From contig NC_052679.1 in NCBI RefSeq assembly GCF_016802725.1, forward strand, positions 23,493,561 to 23,557,560: a DNA stretch of 64,000 bases. The letters run 5' to 3'. This document shows, in pieces, positions 10,791-24,079 of this stretch. The position numbers and the translations under genes were made by a program. Under the pieces are notes generated by a model. It did no database searches. It saw only the letters and a program-made list of their open reading frames with translations, and was not told where the DNA came from. Origin of the DNA: Solenopsis invicta (lineage: Eukaryota; Arthropoda; Insecta; Hymenoptera; Formicidae). The number at the start of each line of letters is the position of its first letter. Within the stretch, counting starts at the first letter, position 1.

Positions 10791-11758
10791 TTAACGGGAA
10801 CAAAGATTAAATTCCTCTCTAAAAAGCGGTTACTAAAATCAAGCCGAGGCGGCGCGGCGTATTGAAACGTAACGATGCGAGAGATCGCAGCATTCGCCTT
10901 TGATTGTTCCCGTCCGACATAATTGTATTATAATAAGCGAGATTTGGTCGTTCGGGAGACGCAGACAGTTATAAATAAATAATTCGCTTCTTTGTAGAAG
11001 AAAGTTATCTCTTTTTATTCTTACAGTCTTGCAGCTCGTTAAGAGTATCTGAAATCTCATTATAAATGTACGTTTGACAGATTCAGTAATAATAATTTTA
11101 TTCCCTTCGACGATAGAAGTTTCCCCAACTGGACCATTCAGGTTTTCCGTATTATTTATCATTTCGGCATTCATTTATTTACTTCATTCCGGGATTATGC
11201 GGCAATAAGTCGAGAGAAAAATGCCTATTACATTATTCGTACGTAGAGGTGGATCACGGAAATGGAGCGAAGCACACTTTTTGGGATGGAAGAGGAGATG
11301 GGAAGAGGAGGTCTCTCAGGGGGAAAAATTGAATGTTTTAATGCGATTTACCTCGAAGGCACTCGCCGTTTCTCGCAATGCGCTAAAGTGTATACAATTT
11401 CACTATTTATTTTTAATCCTTCAATTAGACGCGCTTGCCTCGGTCGCTCATCTTCATCGCAGAAGCCTCTCTTCATCAAGATAGAGATTCCCTCGATTGT
11501 CTCTAATAACGCATAAATTTAGTGTAAAATGTGAATCGGAGCACCAGGATTATTGCAGTAATTACGACCGGTAATGGAATACCTTGGTTCTGCCGGCGGG
11601 CGAGCATAATTATTCGCAGATTGTCTGTGACTGGACCCGGTACTTTATCGTTCGTTGTTGACTTTGGCGACTGCCGTGCGACCGAATTCGCGTGCTCTAT
11701 CCAATATAGGTGGCTTGCGCGATGCTCTAGATGCACCTAGCGGCGATCGATATGCGCT

Positions 11759-11796
<38 letters not shown>

Positions 11797-12224
11797 CAAT
11801 GTTGTCGCGGAAAGCGCGAACTTACGCGCGGCGTGGCGCGCGCTCCGTATACACAATCGCGCTAATAACGTTACGCGTCACAGTCGCGAAAACTTTCATC
11901 AATAACCGGTAACGTAACACGCGGCACTCGCTTCGGCGAAGCCGCTCCTTCGAACAATAACGTCGTAGCGCCCGCGAGAATCTAAGGAGAAATTCCGTTT
12001 TCTCGACGGTGGAAGCTCTCCGGTTCGCGCTCCCTTTGTCTTCGAAGGTAAAGCGCGAAAGTATAACACGTCGCTATTGAAACGACGTTCGCGCCTTGCT
12101 GCCAATGCGCCCCGTAATCGATAACATGCAGATGTTTCGGTAAACGAAATGCGTTGCCTTTTGATAAGAGGCAAAAGAAGCGGGGTGCGCCAACCGCGCG
12201 CTTTACATTGGCGCAATTTATTCC
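10791..12224. other. No gene; CpG-rich island 11700-12220
   Basis: Unique DNA. From about 11550 to 12220 the sequence is CpG-rich (many CGCG, GCGC), holding a CT microsatellite. Several short overlapping open frames occur on both strands, as expected in GC-rich DNA; none has recognisable content. Confidence 0.35.
11761..11793. repeat. (CT)n microsatellite
   Basis: About 16 CT units within a CpG-rich island. Confidence 0.9.
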
Positions 12225-12450
12225 GGTAGTTATTCACGTTTATTATTTATTTGCTTCCTGCGCAACTTTGCCTCTTTTATCGCGTACCCAGAGGCGACTC
12301 AGAAGCCTCGGAGCCGGGAGGTTTTTGGACTGCGTTACGAACGGAGAAGTCAGCGTTAAATTTATAAGGAACACGTTTATTCAGACGGCGTACGTTGGTA
12401 GCGCCATTTCTTGGATCAACTTTATATATCTGGATCGGTGCTACAATGAA
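12225..12450 (+). repeat. Diverged duplicated segment, copy 1
   Basis: It aligns with 14548-14790, in the same order and orientation. CGTTTATTATTTATTTGC matches CGTTTATTATTTACTTGC. GGGAGGTTTTTGGA matches GGGAGATTTTTGGA. Then GTTAAATTTATAAGGAACACG matches GTTAAATTTGCAAGGGGCAC, and the GGCGTACGTTGGTAGCG block matches GCCTGCGTAAGTAGCG. GC-balanced, unlike the AT-rich repeats here. Confidence 0.55.
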
Positions 12451-12606
12451 AATGCAACATGCACTTTAGTTATCTACTCGAATCGTAAATAGATTCAACG
12501 AGTGACGATTGAATTTTTTTTGCAAGTCTTATATGAAACTATGTAACTCATTTTTTTTTAGAATATATTAAAGAGAATCATTAGAGAGAATTTTCGAGTT
12601 TTGTTT

Positions 12607-12633
12607 AAAGATTCAAATTGTATTTGAATCTTT
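12607..12633. repeat. Perfect 12-bp hairpin
   Basis: AAAGATTCAAAT and ATTTGAATCTTT pair perfectly around the three bases TGT. Function unknown. Confidence 0.6.
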
Positions 12634-14092
12634 ATGCTTAATGTGAAACTGTGAAAGGAATCAACAAAATTTAAATCGGGAATTTTTAAATATTGTGCAC
12701 AGCAAATCTTGAAATTTGCGAATCATAATGTTATAGCAAGAAAATTTAAATAAAATATAAAGCAGAAGAGGTTGTGACTACTGTGGACATTACGGCTGTT
12801 TTTTATTATCTTAGTTATTGGGTGATGAATTTTAACAATTGCTTATGGAATTATTCGTTTAGTAGCCTGTTGTATTTAATATGTCAATACACCATAGTTA
12901 ACAATAGTTATAAGGCATTTTTATTTTTAAGTACTTTGAAATATTTAATAAATAAATTATTTTTATTGCAAACTCTTTATAAAATAGAGTTCTTTGCAGT
13001 CTTTTTGTAGTCTTTTTTTTAGGATATACTTGGCCTATTTAGTTGATTTCATGCTCCTTTTTTATCAGTAAATTTTGGACTGAAATAAATTTTTCTTACA
13101 AACACAGATAGGGTTTTTTGTGTTTTTTTGTAAGTTCTGTTTTGTTAGATTTAGTTTACGTCGAACGGTCTCTCACGTGAAACAGTCCAAAAACACGAAC
13201 CAACGAGATTTTTTTATACACTTAATAATGCGACGTTACCGCGACGCTTGATGAAATGAAAATGGGTGCTATATTATCTTCTTCTCTAACAGTTATTTGT
13301 AAATTTTCATTTCAAGCAGTAGCTTTTCAGATACAAGGACTTAGAGCAAGTCAATCAGAGATTACGTTTAGACGATCATTTATGCGGTCACTAATAATAT
13401 CACGCGCGATTCATGGACTTGCAACTATTCAAATGTGATTAGTGATTGGCCAATTTTAAACTCTTACATGTCAAAAACTATTGTTTGAAATAAAAATTTA
13501 TAAATACTTATTTTAATTGATTTTTTGACTTTCTTGCTATATTATTTCGATTTGTCAATGTCGGGATGCTCTGCGTATAATGTAAGACACTCGTGTGAAT
13601 ATTAACATTATTATCTTGTAATATAATTGCTATGGAATATCTTATAATAATCGTTATTATTTTGTTATAAAAAAAAGGGAATTGTTAGGATATATTCTTC
13701 TAGTAAAAAGCTGCAGTTTATTGTGTAATTAGTTTATTTTTCGCGATGCTCCTGTTTATCATTTATTTGTTCCTTGAGCGTTTACGTTCAGAGACAACTC
13801 GCGAGAATAAAAGATTTTTCCATAAAGAGGAAAAAAATCAATTTAAAATTCAGAAAGAGAGGAATATGTTTATTTCAATAGAATATACAACGTAACTCTA
13901 GTAGCATTGGCTTTGTGAGATAAAGGATGCTTTTTATATATAGGATGCTGTAAAATTTCGCTTTTTAGAAGTAAAGTACACACAATGAGTGATATGCAGA
14001 TGTCTCAATAAACGTTATTATTATGCTATTGAAGAACAAGAACGAAAAGAAACAGGATGCATTTTCACGATGTTACAATCTGTTTCGCTCGT

Positions 14093-14105
<13 letters not shown>
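12634..14105. other. AT-rich unique DNA with one small open frame
   Basis: Only the short frame at 13256-13438 stands out. A weak resemblance to the 12.2/14.5-kb duplicated segment exists near 13740-13800 (CCTGTTTATCATTTATTTG). Otherwise nothing is supported. Confidence 0.35.
13256..13438 (+). CDS. 60-codon ATG open frame with internal acceptor-like site (doubtful)
   Basis: The frame opens with ATG at 13256 and ends with TGA. A good acceptor-like tract (TTCTTCTCTAACAG) lies inside it, ending at 13292, so the same frame could instead be a terminal exon. The peptide (core FSFQAVAFQIQGLRASQSEI) has an even amino-acid mix but no motif I know. It may be chance. Confidence 0.15.
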   Translation: MKMGAILSSSLTVICKFSFQAVAFQIQGLRASQSEITFRRSFMRSLIISRAIHGLATIQM

Positions 14106-14170
<65 letters not shown>

Positions 14171-14172
14171 CA
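14095..14172. repeat. (AC)n microsatellite flanked by (AT)n
   Basis: About 26 AC units (14106-14158) are bordered on both sides by short TA runs. This is a classic compound dinucleotide repeat. Confidence 0.95.
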
Positions 14173-14547
14173 TATATCATTTTATTTGCCTCGTATACGC
14201 ATTTTTATTCTATATTTGCATTATTTTGTCTTTACTCCGTGCTCAGAGATGCTTTAACATGCGATATTTTTTACATTATATGCAGAAATGCATTAATACG
14301 GGATGATGAGAAATGTTAATGGTTAATTTATATTAAAATAGCACGCGAAAGTAATATATCGTTGGCTTTTTAGAATGGAAAACGTATTAGAATTACTCAT
14401 GAGAGGAGTTTCGATGTTCACATCAGTGCTTTTCAGTAATCCGTACTATTTAGAGAAGCTTCGGTCATATTTGAATTATTGAAGAGCGAGAGATATACGC
14501 GCATTTTGCACTTTATTCAGCAATTTATTCAGTTCTTTACTAAGCGC

Positions 14548-14790
14548 ATCTCTCGCGTTTATTATTTACTTGCATCTTGCGCATTTCTACCTTCTTCATT
14601 CCTCGCTCAAACACGTTTCTCGGGAACATGATCTCGCGGGTTGGTTGGGAGATTTTTGGAATGCACCGCGGAAATCAATGTTAAATTTGCAAGGGGCACG
14701 TTTATTTTAACGGCCTGCGTAAGTAGCGGCACCAGCTCTCCAGAATAGGAGACGCCCCGTAGCTTTATAATGACACTAATTGCACCGCCT
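14548..14790 (+). repeat. Diverged duplicated segment, copy 2
   Basis: Partner of 12225-12450, about 2.3 kb downstream. The alignment breaks near the foldback element that begins at 14922. Origin (local duplication or old element) is not resolved. Confidence 0.5.
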
Positions 14791-14921
14791 AGCGCTCGCT
14801 AGTACAAATAAAGGGAGGGGAAAAAAACGACGGCGGACAAAAATTTAATTACGGCGACCTTGTTTAGTGCTGGCGACTGTCGGGGAGAACGTCGGAGCAA
14901 GCTTGAGCATCGGGGTAGGAA

Positions 14922-15527
14922 ACTGAAACGCGTTGTCGCTGTTGGTGTCGTTCTTACCCTTTCTAACCGTACATTTTTCTTGGAGAAGTAAAATTATTTT
15001 TGTGGTTTAAAGCGTAACATTAACCATCCGTTAAGTATGGTAATTTTTGATTCTGTAGAGAAGGTTGAATAAAATTTTTACTAATTAATTTTGCATTATT
15101 ATGTTTTACACATTTCTTGCGAGCACGTAGATTTACGAACATATGATTTAATTATTTAATATATAACAATTTTTTATTTTATAATACTTTTATAAAATTT
15201 AAAAAATGTTATATATTCTTATTTATATAAAATTATTAAAATTGTATAACATTTTTTATAAAATTTAGAAATTTTATATATTTTAATTTACATAATAATT
15301 CAATCATATACTCATAAACTTATGTATTTGCAAAAAATACATACAATATGTTTTAAAAAAATTAATTAGTAAAAATTTTATTTAATCTTTACAGAATAAA
15401 AAAAATTACCATAGTTAACGGATAGTTAATGTTTTGTTTTGGACCGCAACAATAATTTTACTTCTCCAAGCAAAATGTATACGGTCGGAAAGAGTAAGAA
15501 CGACACCAACAACGCGTGTTTCAGTAT
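14922..15527. mobile_element. Large foldback element with ~170-bp inverted arms
   Basis: The left arm 14922-15095 matches the reverse complement of 15352-15527. Shared blocks from the outside in: GAAAC..CGCGTTG, TTGGTGTCGTTCTTAC, TTGGAGAAGTAAAATTATT, ACATTAAC.ATCCGTTAA.TA, TGGTAATTTTT, ATTCTGTA, and AATAAAATTTTTACTAATTA. The 250-bp centre is very AT-rich and partly self-complementary. No transposase frame. It fits a non-autonomous foldback DNA transposon of about 600 bp. Confidence 0.8.
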
Positions 15528-15730
15528 TTTCTTTTTTTTGTAGAAAGAATTTAGCGCTGTATTCTGTATTCTTTTTTTTAATACATCTATTATATTTTGA
15601 AGAGAAATGTATTTGGTTATTTTTTTCTGTTGCTCTGCATCATCTATTGCTGAGACGTCATCTATTAAATTAAAAGAGCGTAATTTGTTGATAAAATGTT
15701 TACGCGCAATTTTTAGTTGTGAATTTCAAC

Positions 15731-15995
15731 CTTATAAGCGCTACATATTTAATATTAAATAATATTCCTAAAATATTATTTAGTGTTAATAAAAAGTTAT
15801 ATGTTCACTCTTGATAATATTATACGAATATTATATGAGAAGTAAATGTGTTCTTCAATAATTATTGGGAACATTATAACTTTTAAATGTAATAATTACA
15901 AAGTTTATGAACATTTTATGCATAATAATTAACATTGATTTTTGAACAAAAATAATATTCGTATGACATTCTAGGAATATTGTAGCGCTTATAAG
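15731..15995. mobile_element. MITE with TIR CTTATAAGCGCTACA
   Basis: The terminal 15-mer CTTATAAGCGCTACA at 15731 is repeated inverted at 15981-15995. Inner pairs also match (AATATTCCTA, AAAAGTTATA.TGTTC). The 265-bp AT-rich unit has no coding capacity. It lies about 200 bases from the previous foldback element. Confidence 0.75.
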
Positions 15996-17303
15996 AAAAT
16001 CTTTAAAATTATGAATTAAGGTATTTAATGTCGAAAAGTAGAAATTCGTCAAAGGCAGAATTCTCGGGTTAAGTGTTTCCTAAATAGATTCTGAAATCCT
16101 CGCGAGAATGAACTCCTGCCCTTGGTTAGATACGTTTCTTGGTGCAGCCTGTATACGCGTTACACGTGCACACCTATCTCGGGCTTCGCGGATCATGTAT
16201 CACGAAGTTACGTGTCTGGGCTTTCGCGGAATCGAGTTTGTGTACGTGTCAACGTAATAATGCATTTTCGTATACAGCGGATGCATGACACGCCACGGGA
16301 AGAAGGGCGGGGCCGGGGCCGTCGAGATGTGGCAACTAACCGGGAAAGGATGCATGCGTGAATCCGTGTGGCGACAGAGAGGAACGAAGAGGGCTGGGGC
16401 GAGTGAAAAGAGTATGAAAGGGTGCACGGAGTTTCCGGTGCGCCGAAAGGCAGAGCTAAAGAGGGTGCCGGAGGGACGAAGCGACTACTTGCAGCAGTCA
16501 AAGCAGGATAAACTATCGGTCTGTATCAGTGCATGAAGCGGGCCCATAACTTTATTTTACCCTCCCGGGGTTATATGTAGATTTATTGGTCGGACGTTGG
16601 ACACGCTATTTCGGCGTTATTTATGGCCACGTCACGGTGCTGCGCGGCGCAGTAAAGTTGCAGAATGCACCGGCGCATGTATAGGAAGTATCGAAAAGAG
16701 TGTAACGGCTTATCCCGCCGAAGCCAGTTTTGTTGCCACCCGGCGTGTAAAATCTATTTATTGCGGTGGGCATGTGATCTCCCGTGTCGTAAGCAATCCG
16801 TAAAGCCGCGCCGTTATCCTCAACGCGCGTTACGATTGTACACGATTATTTCACCGCCGGTAGTAATCTATAGTTATCTTCACGACTACACACCCTTCCA
16901 GTGGACGTCGATTTTAACGGATGTCGATTAGAAGGTTCTTATATCGATTTAAATGATAGTTTGCTGACCCGGAAACTAGCCACGTCTAAATATATCACGG
17001 TAATGGAACGACTCTTACTGGTCGATTAATCACATTAATAGAGAGATATTTTCTCATATCCGATATGTCGATATGAGTTCAAATCATATCCAATAAAATT
17101 AATTGGTTTCTGATCCACCATCGGGACAGATTACTTTGAGTTAGCCGAATGAACGTCATTGGAGCGTCCGTCTGATTATATTTACAATTTACAATTTGCT
17201 AATAAACGCGTTGACCTATCGTAGTTAATTATTATACCCTCGGAACTAATGATTATGCCTCGTGATTATCTATTTACAAGTTAAACCCCGAGGTACTCCA
17301 GTG

Positions 17304-17331
17304 AAATAATAATAATAATAATAATAATAAT
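17304..17331. repeat. (AAT)n microsatellite
   Basis: About nine AAT units in a row. Confidence 0.9.
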
Positions 17332-19298
17332 GTTGGCGCATGAGAATATATTACACATTAGCTTGATCATGAATAGAAAAATGGGGAGACTGTTAAATTC
17401 ACGAATGAAACCGGTTAAAAAAAAAATTGGATAATTCTTCGGTTTATGTTAAATGCGGTCGATGTTAATGAGGAGGCGCGGGAAATAAAGATTTGTCGTT
17501 ATTATCGCGCGGCGTATCTCGAACGAGATTTTCGCAGAGGAATGCTATTGGAACAGTCATGGGGATCATTGCACTATGCCGACTCAATTAGGGAATACTT
17601 CGTGGTTTTCTGTCTGCATTTCCATGCAGAGTGTCCTAATTTGCGGATTAAATCTCGACCGCAGTCCTTTTGTCAAGAATATTGAATTATCGCCGTACAC
17701 AAGAATTTGCTCGACTGCAATTTTCCAAACTTGAAAATTTAAAAAGTTATGAAACTTTGATAATACATAAAGATTATTTTAATATGTAATAGTAATAAAC
17801 TACTTCTCTTTGTTTTGCTGACCCAATTAACACTTTGCAGGGATAAATTTAATTTCAGATGGTTGGCCTTTTTTTAATTTTTATTTTATTACTTACGAAT
17901 AAAAGCAGATGAAACGAAGTTTTGCGAAGAAAATTTGTTTCTTTCAATGGGATTTATCGATTAAAAATCTTACCAATTGTTTAAAAAATTGTAAAAAATT
18001 ATATAAACAAGAGCAAGATGAATATATTTGATATTCTGATTAAGAAACATGGTAGTGCTTCTTGCAAAATAAAGGTCTCACAGAGACCGTCCGTGTCTAT
18101 TTACGAGTCTGCGACTTGGGAAATTTGTGAGCAAGCGGCAGAGTAGTGATAGAGTTACTAACTTTATTCGCTTATAATTATTAATAAACGCTTTTTCAAA
18201 ATGTTTTGAATAAAAGTTTCATGTTTTTTTTTCGGATAGAATTGGATTCTGTAATAAAAAATGAAAATTCTATTTAAAAAATGGAATTGTCAGTTTTACC
18301 GATAAGTAGTTCATTATCTATGAAATAACCGATATCTCTATCTTATGACCTACTTCAAGCATATTTTTAACGTAGAACATTTTCTCGTTTGATGTGTATT
18401 TTTTGAAATATTTATACTTATCATTATAAATAAACCATCCTCGAAATATAATTGTTGTACCACAGACAGCGCTTGTGTTTATTTTATCTGTATCTCAAGA
18501 ATGAAAAATCAAACCAAAATGGGATAAATGTATGTTCAAACTAAAAATTTATATTTTTGTATTAACGAAATTTGAAAAAAAAATTTTGAAACCAGTGTTA
18601 TATTTTAAGAATTATTGTTTTTAACGTTTTGACTTTATCTTTCTCAAAATTGTGACGTGATAAACAACTTTGGTCGTATTCAGCAGGTGAAAATACATTA
18701 GAAATTGCTATTCGCATTCCTGTAACAAACTTTCGTAAGCCGATGCTATTATTTCTAAAGGTGTTTGATTTATTTTTGTCCAGTGCAAAACGTAATAATA
18801 AATAATAAATTTTTTACAAAAAAATGAGCACAATTTTTTTATTTTTTTATTTTTTTTATTTAAATACTACGATTTTCCTGTATCTAATAATCTGTTTGCT
18901 TTGGTAATAAGTGCTTATAATAACAATTCAATTTGTTGAATGGTATGTGATTTATTTTATCTAGTAAATCTCTCTCGGATCAAAAGAAATAAATTTTCTC
19001 TATGAAATGTTGTTGGTGCGTAATAAAATGAAAACGAAAAATGGACCACAAATCTTCAGAGGTTGATTATACCCTCATAGGGCGAATTCAGACAGCAAAA
19101 AAATAGTTCATTACATATCAGGATGCTCTTTATGTATTATCCAATTTTCATAACTTTCGCGTTGGGAACTTTTCCTTCTTAGTATTCAATAAATATAATA
19201 AGATAATGGCGGAGGAAACAATGAAACCGAGTGGTTCTTTGCAACATTCTTCTACATACATGCGAATGAAATATTACTTAGCAGGGGCCAGAAAAACT

Positions 19299-19303
<5 letters not shown>

Positions 19304-19361
<58 letters not shown>
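19304..19361. repeat. (GA)n microsatellite
   Basis: About 29 GA units. A 188-codon open frame that runs through it (19206-19772) owes an Arg-Glu run to this repeat and is not taken as a gene. Confidence 0.95.
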
Positions 19362-19366
<5 letters not shown>

Positions 19367-22300
19367 AAGAACACAGAAAGATATTTTTTCGCATTCGCGT
19401 ACGTTTCGCCGTTCGTTCGGTGTACCCAGTATCCCTCGCCTTCTTTCTCTCTCTCTCCTGCTGCCTTTTTCGTCTTATATTCCTTCTCATGCGTATCTAC
19501 GGAAGAAACCCGTCTCTCGAGGCGCCTTAACCCTTGACTACCGGGGCGTAAACACGAGGGAACGGAAGTCGTTACCCGAACCAATATTTCCGTATGCCGT
19601 TCTTAAAAATCGATCCTTCGCTCGAGACGTTCCCGATCAGTCCCTTCCGCGTGTAGACTTTGACGTGTATTTTTACCTATCCGAGCGCATCGATCGAAGC
19701 GGGCCCCCCCAAGCTTTGAACATCTCGCGATCGCTCTATCGGTTCGGATGGGCGATGCATGTACGTTCTTAATTCGGTTGACGGCCGTTCGCCGGAAATA
19801 AGCAGAGCCCGGTCTGGAAGTAAATAATACTGAAAACTTCAAACCCCGCGAGGAATACTGGATAACACAATAAGCGCGAGAATACGCTCGAATTTACGTT
19901 TCGTGAGGTATGGCGAACACGATAGCGCCGATGTATCCTAAACAATTGGACAGCTGCGCAATCAACATGTGGAAGGAGTAAATAGTTTCATTGCCCGCGC
20001 GATAAAGCAATAACTCAATTCAATAACGAGGCGATGACGGTAATCAGGAAGAAGCTTGGATGAAAAATATTTTATGAGTTCTCGCGAAGAATCGTAACGG
20101 CGGCAATTCCGACTGACTAGAAATACTGCCGCGCGTTCTCATCGGCATCCGCCTCCTTCGTTCCGTCTCGGCGTCGATCGGCAAGGTGGCAATCGCATGA
20201 TAATCAGCGTCGCATCGTTATTGGAAATCCGATTTCCTTGCCAAATTGTACTCCGAATCGATTTGCCGGGGGACCAATGGGAATTTTCTTCACGTACCGT
20301 GCGTTATATACTTCCACGTACCTGAGCTTAACACTCGGGATTGTGCCTGTGTGGCAACTCTCAGTGCCTCTCATACGATTCTGCGCAAGTTTAGACGCTT
20401 ATCCGCGATGTAGCTTATTCGCATTCAACATTTAACGCCAGGCGTGACGGATTTTCTTCAAAACCTCGCAAATACATATATATAAATAAAACCCCCACAT
20501 TTAAGCAGTTGCAATTAGCGTCAAGCGCGAAACGCGAAGCGCTCAAGTAACGAAGTTGTTCGAGATGAGCGAAATGTGCCAAATTCATGTTTACATTTCA
20601 ATTACATGTATATAATATGTATCAAACTGCATCGAAGTCACAAATTAACATTAAATTCTGCGTGTGAAGTGTTAGAGGAGAGTCGCTGAATGCGTTGCCC
20701 GAATTATACCTCGTCGATATATTTTATATCTTTTATCTTAATACAAGTAACACTTGGTGACAAAAATATCAAATAAATTAGAAATAAATAATATATTTAG
20801 ATACAAATTGAACAGGTCACACTTTGTTTTATGCGTGCTAACATTTCAAAAAATTAAAAGGTATAACTGACGTTAATTTTTAATTAATTTACGCAACTGA
20901 TAATATAATCTTCCAATTTTATACTGAAATTTTATATTTTCATAAAAAGGCTTATTGCATAATATTTTACATTGATTATATATACGTGCATATATGTGCA
21001 ATTATTGTAAAAATTGAATCGATATTTTAATAAAAGCAAGTTTCCTGTAATCGTTTTTCATCATCCCAAATTTTATTACGATAAATTATATTAATGTAAG
21101 ACTGATAATTAATAATACGAATAAAAATGTCAATAATGTCAATAACAAAAATAAATTTAAGCAATCTTATTTCGACGAAAACGTCATTACGTTTTTATTG
21201 TCTCCCCTATATATAAAACTATAACGTTTATCTCGTATACAGGGGGATTGAATTTAGATGAGATGTTTGACATCTCGCATTAGCGCCTACGATATGAAAA
21301 TTTCATGCTACTATTTACGGTTTAAAGGTTGAGATAAGCGATTTACCAGGTTAAACCAATTAATCGGCGCGTAATCAGCTTTTACCTTTACGTCTTTGAA
21401 GGCAGTAAGCCTCATTGACATAGTCGGCTTACTCGAGTACGGTAACGATCGGGTTAACCCACCTGCTTACGACACTTTCGCAATAAGCAATTATGTCAAA
21501 GTGCCGTTTAACTGCGCGAGCGTTTCACACGTTTCACGCGAGACGGACGGCGCGGAAGCTTTTCCGCGGGAAGAGCGGGAAGAGGTATGGAGAACATCTA
21601 CGAGTGTACACGAGTGTGATCGATGTACGAGCGGTTATCATAACGAGAAATAATTAAGCGGGCAATTAACATCGATATCATTATTACGTTTAACCACTCA
21701 TTCGTCGCGATTATTGATCAGTATCGTGTTATACGGCCATCAATAAATTATTCGCTTGTAACTCTAATAGTCGATTTCACGAGAAAATGACGCAACTAAT
21801 TTAAACGGCCGTAATGCACAAGCGAAACATTACAAAGGGCTAAAATCGTTTTACGATGGCAAGGAAACGCTGGATTGATCGCGCTGAACTTTACGCGATT
21901 ACGGCTTAATGATTTAAATCTGTCATTAAGCAAATTGCACATTGGAATAATTGATAAGTTTGAAACAAGAAAGCGCGTGTATTCTCATAAACTATCCTCT
22001 CTGCATAGAATAGAAAGCATTACTTTTGCATCGACTTATAAATGAATTTTACTCTCTTTTATTTCTCTCTTGGTGTTACACAAAAATAGAGTTTCAGCTG
22101 TCGTTTGTTATTCATGGCAGTCTCTATTTTGATAATTCTACACCATTTTTGTTTCGTTAAACGGTTTGTCACACCAAAACTCATCTCACGACGATAGTTT
22201 GACAGGGATTTTTATGGATATTTGTTGAAAAAAAAAAAATCGTTCGGAAGAGACCAAACCAATGGTGGAGAGCATGTTTGCGGCTCCATATTATGTGGGG

Positions 22301-22891
22301 ATACATTCTATTATTGTTGACTGTCGATATGTAAAATACTCTCAACTACATAGCTACGCGCGCACATGCATCGCTGTATGTAACGTTGATAGCACGACAC
22401 GAGACTGTCCCGATAGAGATGGGAACGTACGATTTTTGTGAGTAATTTATTATTTCGAGGATAAAGGGACAATCATTTTTCTATTGAGTATCGTATCCGA
22501 ATGAAATCGACGACAATTGTTATCCTAACGTCAATTGTTGCGATTTTTATTTTTATTTTTGCACGACACGGAGAGCGCTCGACAACTTCGACGTGAAGAT
22601 AACTCTGCTTTTACAACGTTTGACTAAAAATATACGCGTTTAATCTAAGGTGACGGATACCGTCAAGTACGCAAGAAGCCTGGAAGAAAAGGGTGAGCAA
22701 GCGCTCCTTTTTGCTTCCGCTCGTTGGTCGAATACCACGATTCTTCCGCGGTCTAAAAGCGCGGAATAGTGGCAAAGCCTGAAATGTGGTTACGTGAGAC
22801 AAAAAAAAACCCATAAATAGTCTGACCTGTTTTCGACAGCTCTCATTGTCGCCCCAGTGCGCTGCATTCGTTTTCTACTTACTATAGCTGG

Positions 22892-23038
22892 TTATGGCTC
22901 ATTAATAAGAAGGACAATTTGCCTGCGTGCGACTGCTCGCTTTTTTACCTTACCGTTACGCATTAAGGAAGATCCCTGGAGTTCCAAAGGGACACCGCAA
23001 ACACGCGCGAGATTTTCAACTCGATTTATTGCAGACAT
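22892..23038 (-). CDS. 48-codon ATG open frame containing a donor-like site (doubtful)
   Basis: On the minus strand an ATG at 23036-23038 stands in the context TACAAATG, close to the insect start consensus. The frame (peptide begins MSAINRVENL) runs to TAA at 22892. After 28 codons it crosses AACG/GTAAGG, a good donor, so it could be a first coding exon ending there. No acceptor partner downstream was identified and no family is recognised. Confidence 0.15.
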   Translation of the reverse strand: MSAINRVENLARVCGVPLELQGSSLMRNGKVKKRAVARRQIVLLINEP

Positions 23039-24079
23039 TTGTATAAAATTAATCTTACATCCAAACAGCTTGTTTACAAAATTATAGAAACATATTTAAA
23101 CGAAAAGGTTTCCCTACCGTAATGTCGAGTTTTCCATAATTTCGATTTTATACATAAAACCGTCATTTCAGCATTTAAAAGATTTTGTTGAAACTTATTC
23201 TGATTATAAATTAAAAGAATTATTATTTATTTAAAATTTCTGAATTTAATTTATTAAAACCTTTCAACAATTAATGATAGAATGGTATCAATCATGCGAA
23301 TAAATTAATTGGATATCATCGAATTTATACAGAATCATTGAACGCGTATAAAATATAGATGTTTCATTGCCGAGCCAATGGTTTAATTTATCGTAATATA
23401 CTAGGTGTCTAATACAACTTAATTACATTACGACGTTACGGAAAAGCCAAAGAATCGGCTACAAATATTTAATATGAATATTAATATGAATATGTATATT
23501 AAAAGTTTGATAATATAGAAATGGACTGTATCTGGAGTGTTGCAGTATTAGCAATACTTTTATATTTATTAATGCATATAGTTACTAATTGCTATAAACG
23601 ATTATTTTAAAATCATCTAATTTTTAAGCAAAAAATTACGCACTGATATTTCTACTTTAAAAAATTATTATTTTTATCAAATTAATTTTCAATGCTTGTC
23701 ATTAAGTTATGTATTAACTATTTTATAACACACCGTATATTGCAACTCGTGGCGTGCCTCGGGATAATAATTTCATCAAATTTTATATAATTATTATTGG
23801 TACGGCGGACTAAACATTATGATAATTATTTCAATAATCGCGTATATGAAGCCGCATATACGTAAAATTTATTCAGACGTAAATCACATGCCCATTAGTA
23901 TCTCGAATAATTGAAATCTTTTCTTTGTACACAATTTTTGTATCGCTGATTATATCACGTAAAAAGCATAGCATGATAATCTCTTGCAATGATATGCTGT
24001 ATATTTGGACACATCGATATTTATAACGCAGTTCAACAAAAAGTGACGTTTTTTCGAACACCTAAATGAGACTAATTAT

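Larger units (their letters stand above)
15996..24079. other. Unique DNA with several GC-rich islands, no gene identified
   Basis: Islands of higher GC and CpG lie at about 16120-16930, 19380-19850, 20100-20440, 21400-21900 and 22560-23040, separated by AT-rich DNA. They contain short overlapping open frames on both strands but nothing recognisable, and no paired splice signals of quality. They are plausible regulatory regions by composition only. Microsatellites at 17304 and 19304 are listed separately. Confidence 0.35.

Noticed and set aside
13989..14319. Overlapping frames with Thr-His runs
   Set aside because: Produced by translating the AC microsatellite.
18015..18050. Resemblance to a conserved insect microRNA (miR-190-like ATTTGATATTCT)
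   Set aside because: The seed bases differ and no matching hairpin arm lies within 100 bases.
19206..19772. 188-codon ATG open frame
   Set aside because: It is carried through a GA microsatellite (Arg-Glu run). The rest is unrecognised, with no splice or promoter support.
22648..22690. Possible 43-nt exon (VTDTVKYARSLEEK) ending in GTGAGC
   Set aside because: The acceptor is poor, two frames are open, and it is too short to stand above chance.
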